Of a stretch of DNA of 64,000 nt, positions 53,469-62,389 are shown one piece after another (the first letter of the stretch is position 1; each line of letters opens with the position of its first letter). The translations under genes were made by a program, and so were the position numbers. Where the stretch lies: assembly GCF_013870525.1 (NCBI RefSeq), contig NZ_JACBXD010000011.1:1-64000 (forward strand), given 5' to 3'. Source of the DNA: Amycolatopsis pittospori (lineage in GTDB: Bacteria; Actinomycetota; Actinomycetes; Mycobacteriales; Pseudonocardiaceae). The notes under the pieces are model-generated. The model saw only the letters and a list, made by a program, of their open reading frames with translations. It was not told the origin of the DNA and did no database searches.

Positions 53469-54241
53469 CCCTCCGGCTGAAGGCCGTCGCCAAGGACTAC
53501 ACGGTCCGCGGCAAGACCACCCGGGCACTCGACGGGATCGACCTGGACGTCACGCGCGGCGACTTCGTCTGCGTCGTCGGCGCGAGCGGCTCCGGCAAGT
53601 CGACCCTGCTCTCGCTGATCGCGGGACTGACCGAACCGTCCGAGGGCCTGATCACCCTCGACGACGAGGCGGTCACCGGTCCAGGCCCGGATCGGGGCCT
53701 GGTGTTCCAGCACGGGGCGCTGTATCCGTGGCGCACGGTGGAGAGCAACGTCGCGTTCGGGCTCGAACTGCTGAGCCTGGACAAGGCCGAACGCGCTCGC
53801 CGCGTCGACTGGTACCTCGAAGAGACCGGGCTCGCCGGGCTGCGGAAATCGTTGCCCAAACAGCTTTCCGGCGGGCAGAAGCAGCGGGTCGCGATCGCGC
53901 GGGCGCTGGCTTGCGAGCCCGACGTGCTGTTGCTGGACGAACCTTTCGGCGCGCTGGACGTCCAGACCAAAGAGGACATGCAGGTCCTGATCCGCCAGAT
54001 CTGGACCGACACCGGCACGACCGTGCTGATGGTGACCCACGACGTCGAGGAGGCCGTGTTCCTCGGCCGTCGGGTCGTGGTGCTCGCCTCGGATCCGGGC
54101 CGGATCGCCGCCGACATCGCGGTCGACCTTCCCGGTGAGCGCGACCTCGCGGTCAAGCGGTCGCCGGAGTTCCTCGCGCTGCGCGCGTCCATCGAAGACC
54201 TCGTCCGGGAGCAGCACCGCGGACATCTCGGGCGGAGTTGA
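53465..54241 (+). CDS. ABC importer ATPase (SsuB/TauB type)
   Basis: ATPase of 258 residues. Walker A GASGSGKSTLL, Q-loop FQHGALYPWRTV, signature QLSGGQKQRVAIARAL, Walker B VLLLDEPFGALD, switch MVTHDVEEAVFLG. The GALYPWRTV segment is typical of sulfonate/nitrate/taurine importers. ATG 53465 overlaps the permease stop. Its stop at 54241 is 14 bp ahead of cvnA, whose ribosome-binding site is directly after it. Confidence 0.94.
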   Translation: MTLRLKAVAKDYTVRGKTTRALDGIDLDVTRGDFVCVVGASGSGKSTLLSLIAGLTEPSEGLITLDDEAVTGPGPDRGLVFQHGALYPWRTVESNVAFGLELLSLDKAERARRVDWYLEETGLAGLRKSLPKQLSGGQKQRVAIARALACEPDVLLLDEPFGALDVQTKEDMQVLIRQIWTDTGTTVLMVTHDVEEAVFLGRRVVVLASDPGRIAADIAVDLPGERDLAVKRSPEFLALRASIEDLVREQHRGHLGRS

Positions 54242-54255
54242 GGAGAAAGGTGACC

Positions 54256-56994
54256 ATGAGGCACGGGAAGACCCGGCCGGAACGCGGGCCGCGTTCCGGG
54301 CTACTCGGCAGACTCGGCATCCGGGGCAAGCTCAATCTGCTCCTGATGTTGCCGTTGACCGCCGTGGTGCTGGTGTCGGTGCCCTACGTCGCCGGGGAAA
54401 TCGACGACGCTCGGTCCGCCCGTACGACCGCCGACGTCGCGTCGCAGGCCCGCTCGCTGGGCACGCTGGCGTGGGAACTACAGCGGGAACGGCTGCTGAC
54501 GGCGCACTACATCGCGTCGTCGTCGGCAGGCAGCGCGGCGATGCTGAAGCAGCAGAGCGTCGTCGCGGAGACGGTGAACCAGGTGCGTTCACAGCTGCCC
54601 TCCGACGCGCCGGAAGAACTTTCGGCCGCCCTGGTCCGGATCGGTTCGCTGGACGAGATCCGGGCGAACGCGCTCCGGCGCGGGGCCTCGCTGGACAGCG
54701 TGGCGCGGACGTATCACGCGGTGATCGACGCGGTCATCAACTCGCTTCGCCTGGTACCGCAGCAGACCAGTGACGCGGAGGGCACCCGGCAGCTGACCGC
54801 GCTCGACGCCCTGCTGCGCGCGAACGAGGAGAACTCGTTGCGCGGTATGGCGTTGATCATCGTGCTGGCCAACCCGGAGTCCGGTGAGCCGGTGCTGGCC
54901 GACGCGAAACAACAGGCTTCGCTGTTCCTCGAACGGTTCGTGCAGCAGGCCGACGTCACCCAGGCCACGCAGGTCGTCGCGGTCGACCAGGGTGAGACCG
55001 GCCGCCGGGTCGACGCGCTGGAGGCCAAACTCCCGCAGGCGCGGACACCGATCGCCATCCAGGCGTTGCTGCCGGACATCCTCGGCGCGGTCGAAGCCCA
55101 GTCGAACCAGCGACGGCTCGCCCAGGACGAGGTCACCACCGGCATCACCGACGCGGCGGCCGCACGAGCCGACGCCGCGCAGAACCTCGCGTGGACCATC
55201 GGTATCGGCGCCGGTGTGCTGTTCCTGCTGGTCGGTGGTCTCGCTATCGCGGTCAGCCGGTCGATCGCGGATCCGCTGCGCAAGCTGACCACCGCGGCGA
55301 CGTCGGTCGCCGACCTCGCGAGTACCGAACTGGTCCGCGTCACCGACACCGAGCAGGCCGAAGAACTCGCGCCACGCCTTGCCACCATCGACGTGAACTC
55401 CCAGGACGAACTCGGGAAACTGGCCGAGGCGTTCAACCGGGTGCAGGCCACCGCGGCCGAACTGGTGGAACGGCAGGCCGTCACGCGGCGCAACGTCGGC
55501 ATGATGTTCGCCAACGTCGCGAAGCGCACGCAGAACCTGGTGGGCAGGCAGCTGGCGCTGGTCGACGAACTGGAGCGCAACGAACAGGACGTCGCCCTGC
55601 TGGCGAGCCTCTACCGGCTCGACCACCTCTCCACGCGTCTGCGGCGGAACGCGGACAACCTCCTCGTCGTCTCGGGAAACCGGGACGAGGCGCGGATCTC
55701 CGGTCCGATCGAGCTGTCGACGGCGCTGCGTTCGGCGCTCGCGGAGATCGAGGAATACCAACGGGTCCGGCTCGGCTCGATGGGCGATGTCCTGCTGTCG
55801 TCGCCGTTCGGCTCGGATCTCGTGCTGATCTTCGCCGAGCTGCTGGAGAACGCGACGTCGTTCTCCCCTCCGGAGTCCTTTGTGGACGTCGGAACGAAGG
55901 TGCTGCCCGACGGCTCCTGCCTGATCGTGATCGTCGACCAGGGCATCGGGATGACCGAGGAACGGCTGGCCGAGGAGAACCGGCGGCTGGTCGAACGCGA
56001 GCGGCTCGAACTGGCGCCGACCAGTGTGCTCGGCCTGTTCGTGGTCGGGCGGCTCGCGCGGCGGCACGGCCTCAAGGTCGAGCTGACCGAGACCGAGCCG
56101 ACAGCGGGCATCACCGCCCGGATCGTCGTCCCGCCGAATCTGCTGACCTACCGGCAGCCCGCGCCGAAGTCCGTCCCGGCACCGCCGGTGTGGCCGACGG
56201 CGGAACCGGGCGACGAGCCCGCCCCCGCCCTGCCGCCGCAGCAGCAGCAGCAGCGACCCAAGCCGCGGGAGAAGGCTTCCGCACGCGAACTGCCGACACT
56301 GGCGATCACCGGGATGATCCCGCGCGACGGCCAGCCCCCCAAGGATTTCCGGTGGTTCCGCAAGACCGACCGTGAGATCGCGGAGCCGATGCCGATGCCG
56401 GAACCCACTCCGATACCCGAACCCGTTTACGAAGCCCCTGCTCCTGCCCCCGCCCCACCCGCCCCGACGCTGACCGCAGGCGCTGGGGAGACCCGCGGCG
56501 GACTTCGGCGGCGGGTCAAGGGCGCCCAGCTTCCCGGTGCCCCCGAAGCACCGTCCCGGCAGAAGTCCAGGCATGATCCCGAAGCGGCCAAGGCGGCCTT
56601 CGACGGATTCGAAGCGGGACTCGCGAAGGCCACGGCACCTCCCCAGAAAACCGGGTCCCCTAAGAACACCGTGCCGCCGCAAGCCCCGCCGCCACCGGCG
56701 ACCCCACCCGCGGGCAACCCGATGCCTGCCCCGATGCCCATGCCGACCCCGACCCCGGTGCCCGCCGCCTCGCGCGGCGGCCTCACCCGCCGGGTCCCCG
56801 GCGCCCAACTCGCACCGGGACTGGCGAAGGGACCCGGTGCGCGGCACCAGACCGCGCGGGCGACCCTGAACACGACCAAGCCCAAGGGCATGCGTGACCC
56901 CGAGGCCGAGCGTGCCGCGTTCGACGCCTTCAGTGACGGGTTGGAGAAAGCCGTCAACCCGGCGATGGAACAGAGAGAGAAGAGCAAGAGATGA
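54256..56994 (+). CDS. cvnA: Conservon sensor histidine kinase-like protein
   Basis: Membrane protein of 912 residues. Order of parts: basic N-terminus, helix 1 (LNLLLMLPLTAVVLVSVPYV, about 27-46), a large extracellular helical nitrate/nitrite-sensor-like domain to about 310, helix 2 (IGIGAGVLFLLVGGLAIAV), HAMP, a helical region with LYRLDHLSTRLRRNADNLL, and a HATPase domain with FAELLENATSFSPP and DQGIGMTEERL. The last 250 residues are Pro-rich with two copies of a GGLxRRVxGAQL...DPEAxxAAFDxF block. ATG 54256 has AGGAGAAAGG upstream; GTG 54250 is possible. It starts the conservon directly behind the ABC ATPase. Confidence 0.92.
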   Translation: MRHGKTRPERGPRSGLLGRLGIRGKLNLLLMLPLTAVVLVSVPYVAGEIDDARSARTTADVASQARSLGTLAWELQRERLLTAHYIASSSAGSAAMLKQQSVVAETVNQVRSQLPSDAPEELSAALVRIGSLDEIRANALRRGASLDSVARTYHAVIDAVINSLRLVPQQTSDAEGTRQLTALDALLRANEENSLRGMALIIVLANPESGEPVLADAKQQASLFLERFVQQADVTQATQVVAVDQGETGRRVDALEAKLPQARTPIAIQALLPDILGAVEAQSNQRRLAQDEVTTGITDAAAARADAAQNLAWTIGIGAGVLFLLVGGLAIAVSRSIADPLRKLTTAATSVADLASTELVRVTDTEQAEELAPRLATIDVNSQDELGKLAEAFNRVQATAAELVERQAVTRRNVGMMFANVAKRTQNLVGRQLALVDELERNEQDVALLASLYRLDHLSTRLRRNADNLLVVSGNRDEARISGPIELSTALRSALAEIEEYQRVRLGSMGDVLLSSPFGSDLVLIFAELLENATSFSPPESFVDVGTKVLPDGSCLIVIVDQGIGMTEERLAEENRRLVERERLELAPTSVLGLFVVGRLARRHGLKVELTETEPTAGITARIVVPPNLLTYRQPAPKSVPAPPVWPTAEPGDEPAPALPPQQQQQRPKPREKASARELPTLAITGMIPRDGQPPKDFRWFRKTDREIAEPMPMPEPTPIPEPVYEAPAPAPAPPAPTLTAGAGETRGGLRRRVKGAQLPGAPEAPSRQKSRHDPEAAKAAFDGFEAGLAKATAPPQKTGSPKNTVPPQAPPPPATPPAGNPMPAPMPMPTPTPVPAASRGGLTRRVPGAQLAPGLAKGPGARHQTARATLNTTKPKGMRDPEAERAAFDAFSDGLEKAVNPAMEQREKSKR

Positions 56995-57416
56995 CGACCG
57001 GAGTCAGCGTCGAAGCCCGGAACTTCAACTGGTTGGTGACGCGCTTCGCACAGAACACGGCGGCCGCGATGGGTGCGATCGCCGTGTCGGCCGACGGCCT
57101 GCTGATCGCGATGTCGTCCGAGCTGGAACGCGCGAACGCCGACCGGCTGGCCGCGATCTGTTCGGCGATGCTGGGCCTCGCCCACGGCGTCTCCGAGAGC
57201 CACCCGCTCGGTTCACCCGACAAGATCATCATCGAGCTGGAGCAGGGATACCTGCTGGTCTGCACGATCAGCATCGGCTGCTCGCTCGGCGTGCTCGCCA
57301 CGAAGCAGGCCAGCCTCGGCACGATCGCCTACGAGATGGCGATGTTCGCCAACCGCGCCACCGAGGTGCTCACCCCCGCGCTGATCGAGGAACTCAAGAA
57401 GAGCGTCGGCAGCTGA
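56991..57416 (+). CDS. cvnB: Conservon roadblock/LC7 protein
   Basis: Cytoplasmic roadblock/LC7-fold protein of 141 residues, likely a dimer that regulates the GTPase CvnD. Typical segments: NFNWLVTRFAQNTAAAMGAI, AVSADGLLIAMSS, GYLLVCTISIGCSLGVLA and IAYEMAMFANRATEVLTPAL. ATG 56991 overlaps the cvnA stop (ATGA). Family role is known from Streptomyces conservons: CvnA-D form a membrane-associated complex that resembles eukaryotic G-protein-coupled receptor signalling. Confidence 0.94.
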   Translation: MTTGVSVEARNFNWLVTRFAQNTAAAMGAIAVSADGLLIAMSSELERANADRLAAICSAMLGLAHGVSESHPLGSPDKIIIELEQGYLLVCTISIGCSLGVLATKQASLGTIAYEMAMFANRATEVLTPALIEELKKSVGS

Positions 57417-57437
57417 AAAGGATGAGGGGATAAGGCA

Positions 57438-57818
57438 ATGAGCGACGACCAGGTGCCCCAGCCGAGAGGGGGCGATCAGGGCATCTCGCCGCTGCGCCCG
57501 TATCTGCTGACCGCCGGCCGCGCGCAACCGGTGGACGGCACGCTCGAAATCGAGGCGCAGGTGCTCACGAGCAGGCTCGGCGCGGCGTCGCAGGCGAGGC
57601 TGACCTTCGAGCGACGCGAGATCGTTTCCCTTTGCCGGGAAACGAAATCCGTCGCCGAAGTGGCGGCGATGCTCGGCCTGCACATCGGCGTGGCCAGGGT
57701 GCTCGTGGCGGACCTCGCCGCACTCGGCTACGTCGTGCTCCGCCGTCCGGCCGGAGCCCTCTCCCAGGACCTCGGCATGATCGAAAGGGTCATTCGTGGA
57801 CTCGAAGCAATTCGCTGA
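57438..57818 (+). CDS. cvnC: Conservon DUF742 protein
   Basis: DUF742 protein of 126 residues. The pattern ISPLRPYLLTAGRAQPVDGT starts the domain, and a winged-helix-like second part follows: SVAEVAAMLGLHIGVARVLV, then DLAALGYVVLRRP. Such proteins always accompany CvnB and CvnD; the winged-helix part suggests protein or DNA contact, role unproven. ATG 57438 follows AGGATGAGGGGATAAGG. The end overlaps cvnD by 23 bp. Confidence 0.93.
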   Translation: MSDDQVPQPRGGDQGISPLRPYLLTAGRAQPVDGTLEIEAQVLTSRLGAASQARLTFERREIVSLCRETKSVAEVAAMLGLHIGVARVLVADLAALGYVVLRRPAGALSQDLGMIERVIRGLEAIR

Positions 57819-58389
57819 ACCGGCGTCGGCCAAGCCGCCGACACCGGTCAAGATCGTCATCGCCGGCGGGTTCGGGGTCGGCAAGACGACCACCGTCGGG
57901 GCGATCTCGGAGATCAAACCGCTGACCACCGAGGCCGCGATGACCTCGACCGGCGCGGCCGTCGACCATACCGGCGGTGAAGTGCCGTCCAAGACCACCA
58001 CCACGGTGGCGCTGGACTTCGGCTGCATCACCATCGACGAAGAGGTGAAGCTGTACCTCTTCGGCACGCCGGGTCAGGACAGGTTCGGCTTCATGTGGCA
58101 CGACCTGGTGCTGGGCGCGCTCGGCGCGCTCGTCATCGTCGACACCCGGCGGCTCGACGACTGCTATCCGGCCGTCGACTACTTCGAAAAGGCCGGGCTG
58201 CCGTTCGTGGTCGGGGTGAACGTGTTCGACGGTTCCCTCAAGCACGACCTCGAAGACGTGCGCTGGGCGCTCGCGGTGGGCGAGGACGTCCCGCTGATCA
58301 CCTTCGACGCGCGGCAGAAGCTGTCGGTCCGGGACGCGCTGCTCGCGGTCCTGCACAACACCTTCCGGCGGGCGTCCGCCGCCTCCTGA
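57796..58389 (+). CDS. cvnD: Conservon GTP/ATP-binding protein
   Basis: Small GTPase-like protein of 197 residues. P-loop GGFGVGKTTTVGAI, switch region with SKTTTTVALDFGCITIDEE, YLFGTPGQDRFGFMWHDL (G3-like DxxG replaced by T-P-G-Q), and IVDTRRLDDCYPAVDYFE leading to the VNVFDG guanine-specificity-like site. These are standard for CvnD. GTG 57796 lies inside the end of cvnC. It is the last gene of the unit, followed at once by a family A hairpin. Confidence 0.95.
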   Translation: MDSKQFAEPASAKPPTPVKIVIAGGFGVGKTTTVGAISEIKPLTTEAAMTSTGAAVDHTGGEVPSKTTTTVALDFGCITIDEEVKLYLFGTPGQDRFGFMWHDLVLGALGALVIVDTRRLDDCYPAVDYFEKAGLPFVVGVNVFDGSLKHDLEDVRWALAVGEDVPLITFDARQKLSVRDALLAVLHNTFRRASAAS

Positions 58390-58453
58390 CGCGTTCAGTC
58401 CTCTGAATGCGGTCCTTGCACGCGCATATACCGCATTTAGAGGACTAAACGCG
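58390..58453. terminator. Long hairpin, family A
   Basis: Arms of 24 bp (58390-58413 and 58430-58453) with two mismatches, core GTTCAGTCCTCTGAATGC, loop of 16 bp. It begins one base after the cvnD stop and ends two bases before the convergent TetR stop, so it serves both. Confidence 0.85.
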
Positions 58454-58455
58454 GG

Positions 58456-59076
58456 TCAAGTGGGCCGGGTGATGGCGGCGAGCATCAGGGCGCGGAGTTC
58501 CGCCGCGACGTCGGCGACGGGGAGCGGCGGCGTATGCGCCTGCCACTCCCGCAGCAGCCCGGTCGCGGCGCCGACGAGCGCGATCGCGGTCAGGTGATAG
58601 TCGCGGTCCGGCGCGACGCCGTGCTGGGCGGCGTGCCGGGCCTCGGTCTCGATGAACGCGGCCCACCGGTCGACCCATTCCTGATGCTGCGCCTCCAAAG
58701 CGGCGCTGACGCCGACCGCTTCGACGTAGTTCAGCCGCGGCATCCGCGGATCCGACGTCACGGTGGCGACGAAGACGTCCAGCAGGGTCCCGATCCGGGT
58801 GACCGCGTCGGCGTCCTCCAGCCGTTCGAGTGTGCCGGTGACGTGCTCCAGCGCGAGGGCGTTGATGCGCTCGTGCAGGGTGAGCAGCACCTGCTCCTTG
58901 CCCTCGAACTCCTCGTAGAAGTTCCGCGTCGATACTCCGGCGCGCGTGCACAACTCAGTGATCTTCGCCTGCTGGTAGCCCGTCGAGGTGAACAGGTCCA
59001 GGGCCGCGGTGAGCAGGCGTTCACGCCGTTCGGCGCGTCTCTGCTCGGGTGCGACCCCGCCGTACGTGCGGGCCAC
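58456..59076 (-). CDS. TetR/AcrR-family regulator
   Basis: Repressor of 206 residues. Helix-turn-helix AKITELCTRAGVSTRNFYEE at about residues 38-57, preceded by RERLLTAALDLFTSTGYQQ. The C-terminal domain includes TLLDVFVATVTSDPRMPRLN. It is divergent from a secreted lipase gene with a 91-bp gap and is the probable regulator of it. I see no clean palindrome in the gap. ATG 59076 is the start. Confidence 0.88.
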   Translation of the reverse strand: MARTYGGVAPEQRRAERRERLLTAALDLFTSTGYQQAKITELCTRAGVSTRNFYEEFEGKEQVLLTLHERINALALEHVTGTLERLEDADAVTRIGTLLDVFVATVTSDPRMPRLNYVEAVGVSAALEAQHQEWVDRWAAFIETEARHAAQHGVAPDRDYHLTAIALVGAATGLLREWQAHTPPLPVADVAAELRALMLAAITRPT

Positions 59077-59167
59077 TCGACCTCCCCCGATTCGGTACTA
59101 GGGATTGCCAGAGGCTACCAACACCCCCTACATTGCGAAAATCTTAATTACCAAACTGGAGGCAACG

Positions 59168-60259
59168 GTGCTTCGGACAGTTCTGGTCTCAGCCCTAGCA
59201 GCCGCCTTGATCGGCGCTCCCGCCGCGCAGGCCGCCCCGAGCGCGCCCGGGGACCTGGTCGACTACAAGCAGGTCATCGCCACCGCCCCGGCGAAGGCCT
59301 GGAAACTCACCTACCGCTCGACCTCGGCGACCGGGCAGCCGAACACGGTGTCGGGCATCCTGCTGGTCCCGCCCACCCCGTGGACGAAGGGCCCGCGCCC
59401 ACTGGTCAGCTACGCCGTCGGCACACACGGCCTCGGCGACCGCTGCGCGCCGTCGACCCGGCTCACGAACGGCTCCGAGAACGAAGTCCTCCTGATGAGC
59501 CAGGCCCTTTCGCGGGGCTGGGCCGTCGTCGTGACGGACTACGAAGGCCTCGGCACGCCGGGCACGCACACCTACGCCGTCGGCCAGTCCGAAGGCCGGG
59601 CCGTCCTCGACGCCGCCCGCGCCGCCGCCCGGGTTCCCGAAGCGGGCCTGTCGAAGACCGGCCCGGTCGGCGTTTTCGGGTACTCCCAAGGAGGTCAGGC
59701 CGCGGCGTTCGCCGGCGAACTGCAGCCCTCCTACGCGCCGGACGTCAACTTGGTCGGCGTCGCTGAAGGCGGTGTCCCGGCGGATCTGAACGCGGTCCTG
59801 AAGTTCAACGACGGCGGAGCGGCGTTCGGCCTGGTGCTCGGCGCCGCTGTCGGTTACTCGACGGCGTACCCCGAACTACCGTTCAACGACGTGCTGAACG
59901 CGAAGGGCGTGAAGGCTGTCGCGAAGGTCAAGGAAGCGTGTGTCGTCGAACTCGGCGCTGCGGCTCCTTTCGCGCGGCTGAACGACTTCACCACCGTTCC
60001 GAACGTCTCGTCCGACCCGCGCTGGCAGGCCCGCCTCGGCGAGAACCTGGCGGGTAAGACCAAACCGGGCGCGCCGGTCTACCTGTACCACGCGTCGCTT
60101 GACGAACTGATCCCGCTGTCGGTCGGCAAGGGCCTGCGCGACCGCTACCGCGCCCTCGGCGCCGACGTCACCTGGCAGGAATTCCCGCTGCTGGAACACA
60201 TCGGCGGCGTCTCGGCCGGCGGTCCGGTCGCGATGACCTGGCTGGGCACCAAGTTCTGA
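59168..60259 (+). CDS. Secreted lipase/esterase (LIP family)
   Basis: Exported alpha/beta-hydrolase of 363 residues. Signal peptide VLVSALAAALIGAPAAQAAP with cleavage after A-Q-A. The nucleophile elbow is VGVFGYSQGGQAAAF (G-x-S-x-G), the catalytic Asp is probably in LYHASLDELIP and the His in FPLLEHIGGVS. The layout matches the secretory lipase family that includes fungal Lip proteins and actinobacterial triacylglycerol lipases. GTG 59168 has CTGGAGG upstream; an ATG at 59105-59107 region would lack a signal peptide start and is rejected. Confidence 0.9.
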   Translation: MLRTVLVSALAAALIGAPAAQAAPSAPGDLVDYKQVIATAPAKAWKLTYRSTSATGQPNTVSGILLVPPTPWTKGPRPLVSYAVGTHGLGDRCAPSTRLTNGSENEVLLMSQALSRGWAVVVTDYEGLGTPGTHTYAVGQSEGRAVLDAARAAARVPEAGLSKTGPVGVFGYSQGGQAAAFAGELQPSYAPDVNLVGVAEGGVPADLNAVLKFNDGGAAFGLVLGAAVGYSTAYPELPFNDVLNAKGVKAVAKVKEACVVELGAAAPFARLNDFTTVPNVSSDPRWQARLGENLAGKTKPGAPVYLYHASLDELIPLSVGKGLRDRYRALGADVTWQEFPLLEHIGGVSAGGPVAMTWLGTKF

Positions 60260-60270
60260 CGGGGAGTCGG

Positions 60271-60321
60271 TCCGTGAAGGCCTCCTTCACTACCTTCAGG
60301 GTAGGGAAGGAGGCCTTCACG
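60271..60321. terminator. Hairpin, family C
   Basis: Perfect 17-bp arms CCGTGAAGGCCTCCTTC (60271-60287) and complement (60305-60321), inner stem CTACC/GGTAG with loop TTCAG. It lies between the convergent lipase and ureD genes; the right arm overlaps the last codons of ureD. Relative of 14335-14382. Confidence 0.85.
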
Positions 60322-61021
60322 GAATTTCGAGCGGCTTCAGCGCGGTCACGGCGTCGGCCGCCAGCGACGTGGTGAGCGTTCCGCCGGCGGCGAGAGGAGT
60401 CCGCGACCACCACTCCCCGGAGGCTTCGGGGAGTGAGGGACCGCCGACCACCAGATCGGTGGCCAGCACCCTCCGTCCGGCCAGATGCGCGAGGCTGGAG
60501 TCCAAAGTGGAGTCCCCGATCTCCAGCGTCTGCCGCAGTAACGGCACTTCGCCCCGCGTGACGTGCTGCGTGGTCACCAGCGAACCGGGCCGCTCGCCCG
60601 CGCGCCCGAGCACCAGCACCTCCCGCGTGTGCAAGTAGGCGTCCGGCGCCAAAGCGGCCCGAAGCACCGCGGAGTGCCGGGCCCGGGCTGTCACGACGGT
60701 CGGCTCCGGCAGATACTCAAGCGAACCGCCGGACTCTACGAGAACGTCCACAAGGGACGAACTTCCCTCCCCGTGCGGACCCGGGAGCGCGATCGTCGCC
60801 GCGACACCGGAGAGCCGCAGCGAAGCACCCGGGCCGACGCGGATGGTCAGCTTCAGCTCGTCGCCGCCCAGCGGTGACGTCGCCGAGTTGACCAGGTGCA
60901 CGATCGCCGTCCCCCGCGTGCCCCGTTTGGGGAGCAGCGTGAGCGGCGCCATCGAACGCAGCTCACGCAGTACGGTCCGGCCGCCTTCGAAGCAGGCGGT
61001 CAGCCGCGCGTGCGCCTTCAC
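60317..61021 (-). CDS. ureD: Urease accessory protein UreD
   Basis: Accessory protein of 234 residues that scaffolds UreF-UreG during nickel insertion into urease. Opening [20 protein letters not shown] and [20 protein letters not shown], then [19 protein letters not shown] and [20 protein letters not shown], are UreD/UreH patterns. GTG 61021 overlaps the ureG stop (GTGA). It ends the urease operon and its last codons overlap a hairpin. Confidence 0.92.
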   Translation of the reverse strand: MKAHARLTACFEGGRTVLRELRSMAPLTLLPKRGTRGTAIVHLVNSATSPLGGDELKLTIRVGPGASLRLSGVAATIALPGPHGEGSSSLVDVLVESGGSLEYLPEPTVVTARARHSAVLRAALAPDAYLHTREVLVLGRAGERPGSLVTTQHVTRGEVPLLRQTLEIGDSTLDSSLAHLAGRRVLATDLVVGGPSLPEASGEWWSRTPLAAGGTLTTSLAADAVTALKPLEIP

Positions 61022-61725
61022 CCCGCGCGGACCGGGAGCAGCGAGCGGACCCAGGCGGCGACGTCGGGCGCGTTCGGGGTGTCCACAAGGGACTGGGTGA
61101 TCACCGGTAGCTCGCCCCGCATGCGGTGCGCGTCCGAGGTCATCACGTCCATGTCCGCGCCGACCAGATGCGCGATGTCGATCTTGTTGATCACGAGCAG
61201 ATCGGCCGTGGTGACACCCGGCCCGCCCTTGCGCGGCACCTTGTCGCCGCCCGCGACGTCGACCACGAAGACCTGGCTGTCGGCCAGTCCCCGGCTGAAC
61301 ACCGCCGTGAGATTGTCGCCGCCGCTTTCGATGATCACCAGGTCCAAGCCCGGGAATCGTTCCTCCAGCCGCTCGACGGCGTCGAGGTTCGCGGTGATGT
61401 CGTCGCGGATCGCGGTGTGCGGGCAAGCGCCGGTCTGCACGGCCTCGATCCGTTCCGGGTCGAGCACGCCCGCCTTGCGCAGGAAGTCCGCGTCCTCGGT
61501 GGTGTAGATGTCGTTGGTGACGACGGCGAGGTTCACCTCGTCGCCGAGCGCGCGGCACAGCGCGGCGGTGAGCGCGGTCTTCCCGCTGCCCACCGGCCCG
61601 CCGATGCCGATCCGGTACGCGCGGCCCGCGGTCGGCGCCTGCTCGTAGTGATCGGGCTCCGCGGCCGTCGGGTCGAAGTTGACCGGGTGGACGTGACCGT
61701 GTCCGTGGCCATGCTCAGCTGGCAA
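61018..61725 (-). CDS. ureG: Urease accessory GTPase UreG
   Basis: GTPase of 235 residues that powers nickel delivery to urease. P-loop [17 protein letters not shown], then [33 protein letters not shown] with the Cys-Pro-His nickel site, [13 protein letters not shown], and [16 protein letters not shown]. The start must be upstream of the P-loop; the only in-frame initiation codon is TTG 61725, which gives a His-rich leader HGHGHGHVH likely to bind nickel. It overlaps ureF by 11 bp. No ureE is seen, and the His-rich leader may replace its nickel storage role. Confidence 0.94.
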   Translation of the reverse strand: MPAEHGHGHGHVHPVNFDPTAAEPDHYEQAPTAGRAYRIGIGGPVGSGKTALTAALCRALGDEVNLAVVTNDIYTTEDADFLRKAGVLDPERIEAVQTGACPHTAIRDDITANLDAVERLEERFPGLDLVIIESGGDNLTAVFSRGLADSQVFVVDVAGGDKVPRKGGPGVTTADLLVINKIDIAHLVGADMDVMTSDAHRMRGELPVITQSLVDTPNAPDVAAWVRSLLPVRAG

Positions 61726-62389
61726 AGAGACGCACCTCTTCCTTGTGATGCCGGGCGTGTGCCTCGGCGAACAGATCGAGCGCCGGGGATCCGGGCGCCG
61801 GGAGATCGGCCGGATCGTCGCCCGCGACCGCGGCGGCGCGCAGGGAGACGTCCCGGACTTCGGCGGAAAGCCTTGCCACGACGGCGTTGACGGTGAAGGG
61901 ATCGAGGCCGAGCAGCCGGACGGCCGCGCTCGCGGGTCCGCTGATCGCGAGGTAGGCCACCGCCATCGCCGCGTCGAACGGCACTCCGACCAGCGCACCG
62001 ACGATCACCGGATGATGCGGTCGCGGTGTTTCCTTCAGCAGCTGGGAAAGCACCGGAGACGGCCACGCCGCCTTACCCGCCCTCGCCGTCCCCCGCCCTT
62101 GCGCACGGGAAGCGTCCCGCTGCGCGAGCGAAGGTGTCCGGGCGTCGAGTTCGAGATCGAGCCGCCGCCAGTGTCCGTTTCGGACGCCGCGAGCGGCCGC
62201 GTGCGCCGAGGCCGCGGCGAACACCGCGGCCAGCGAACCCGCCGTCCGCAACCGGCCGGAGAGGAATCCGGGCAGGTCGCGTTCGTGCGTGATCAGCTTC
62301 CGGGCGACGGCTTCTTCGAGTCCGCCGGAATGGACGTGGCCGCCCCCGGGGAACCGGGAGTCGGCGAGGATGAGCGCGGAGAGGTCCAT
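61715..62389 (-). CDS. ureF: Urease accessory protein UreF
   Basis: Accessory protein of 224 residues, all-helical, that gates nickel transfer from UreG. The start reads [20 protein letters not shown], the family hallmark; [19 protein letters not shown] and the acidic [20 protein letters not shown] follow. ATG 62389 shares one base with the ureC stop (TGATG). The middle of the protein has an Arg/Ala-rich segment that is longer than in many UreF proteins. Confidence 0.9.
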   Translation of the reverse strand: MDLSALILADSRFPGGGHVHSGGLEEAVARKLITHERDLPGFLSGRLRTAGSLAAVFAAASAHAAARGVRNGHWRRLDLELDARTPSLAQRDASRAQGRGTARAGKAAWPSPVLSQLLKETPRPHHPVIVGALVGVPFDAAMAVAYLAISGPASAAVRLLGLDPFTVNAVVARLSAEVRDVSLRAAAVAGDDPADLPAPGSPALDLFAEAHARHHKEEVRLFAS

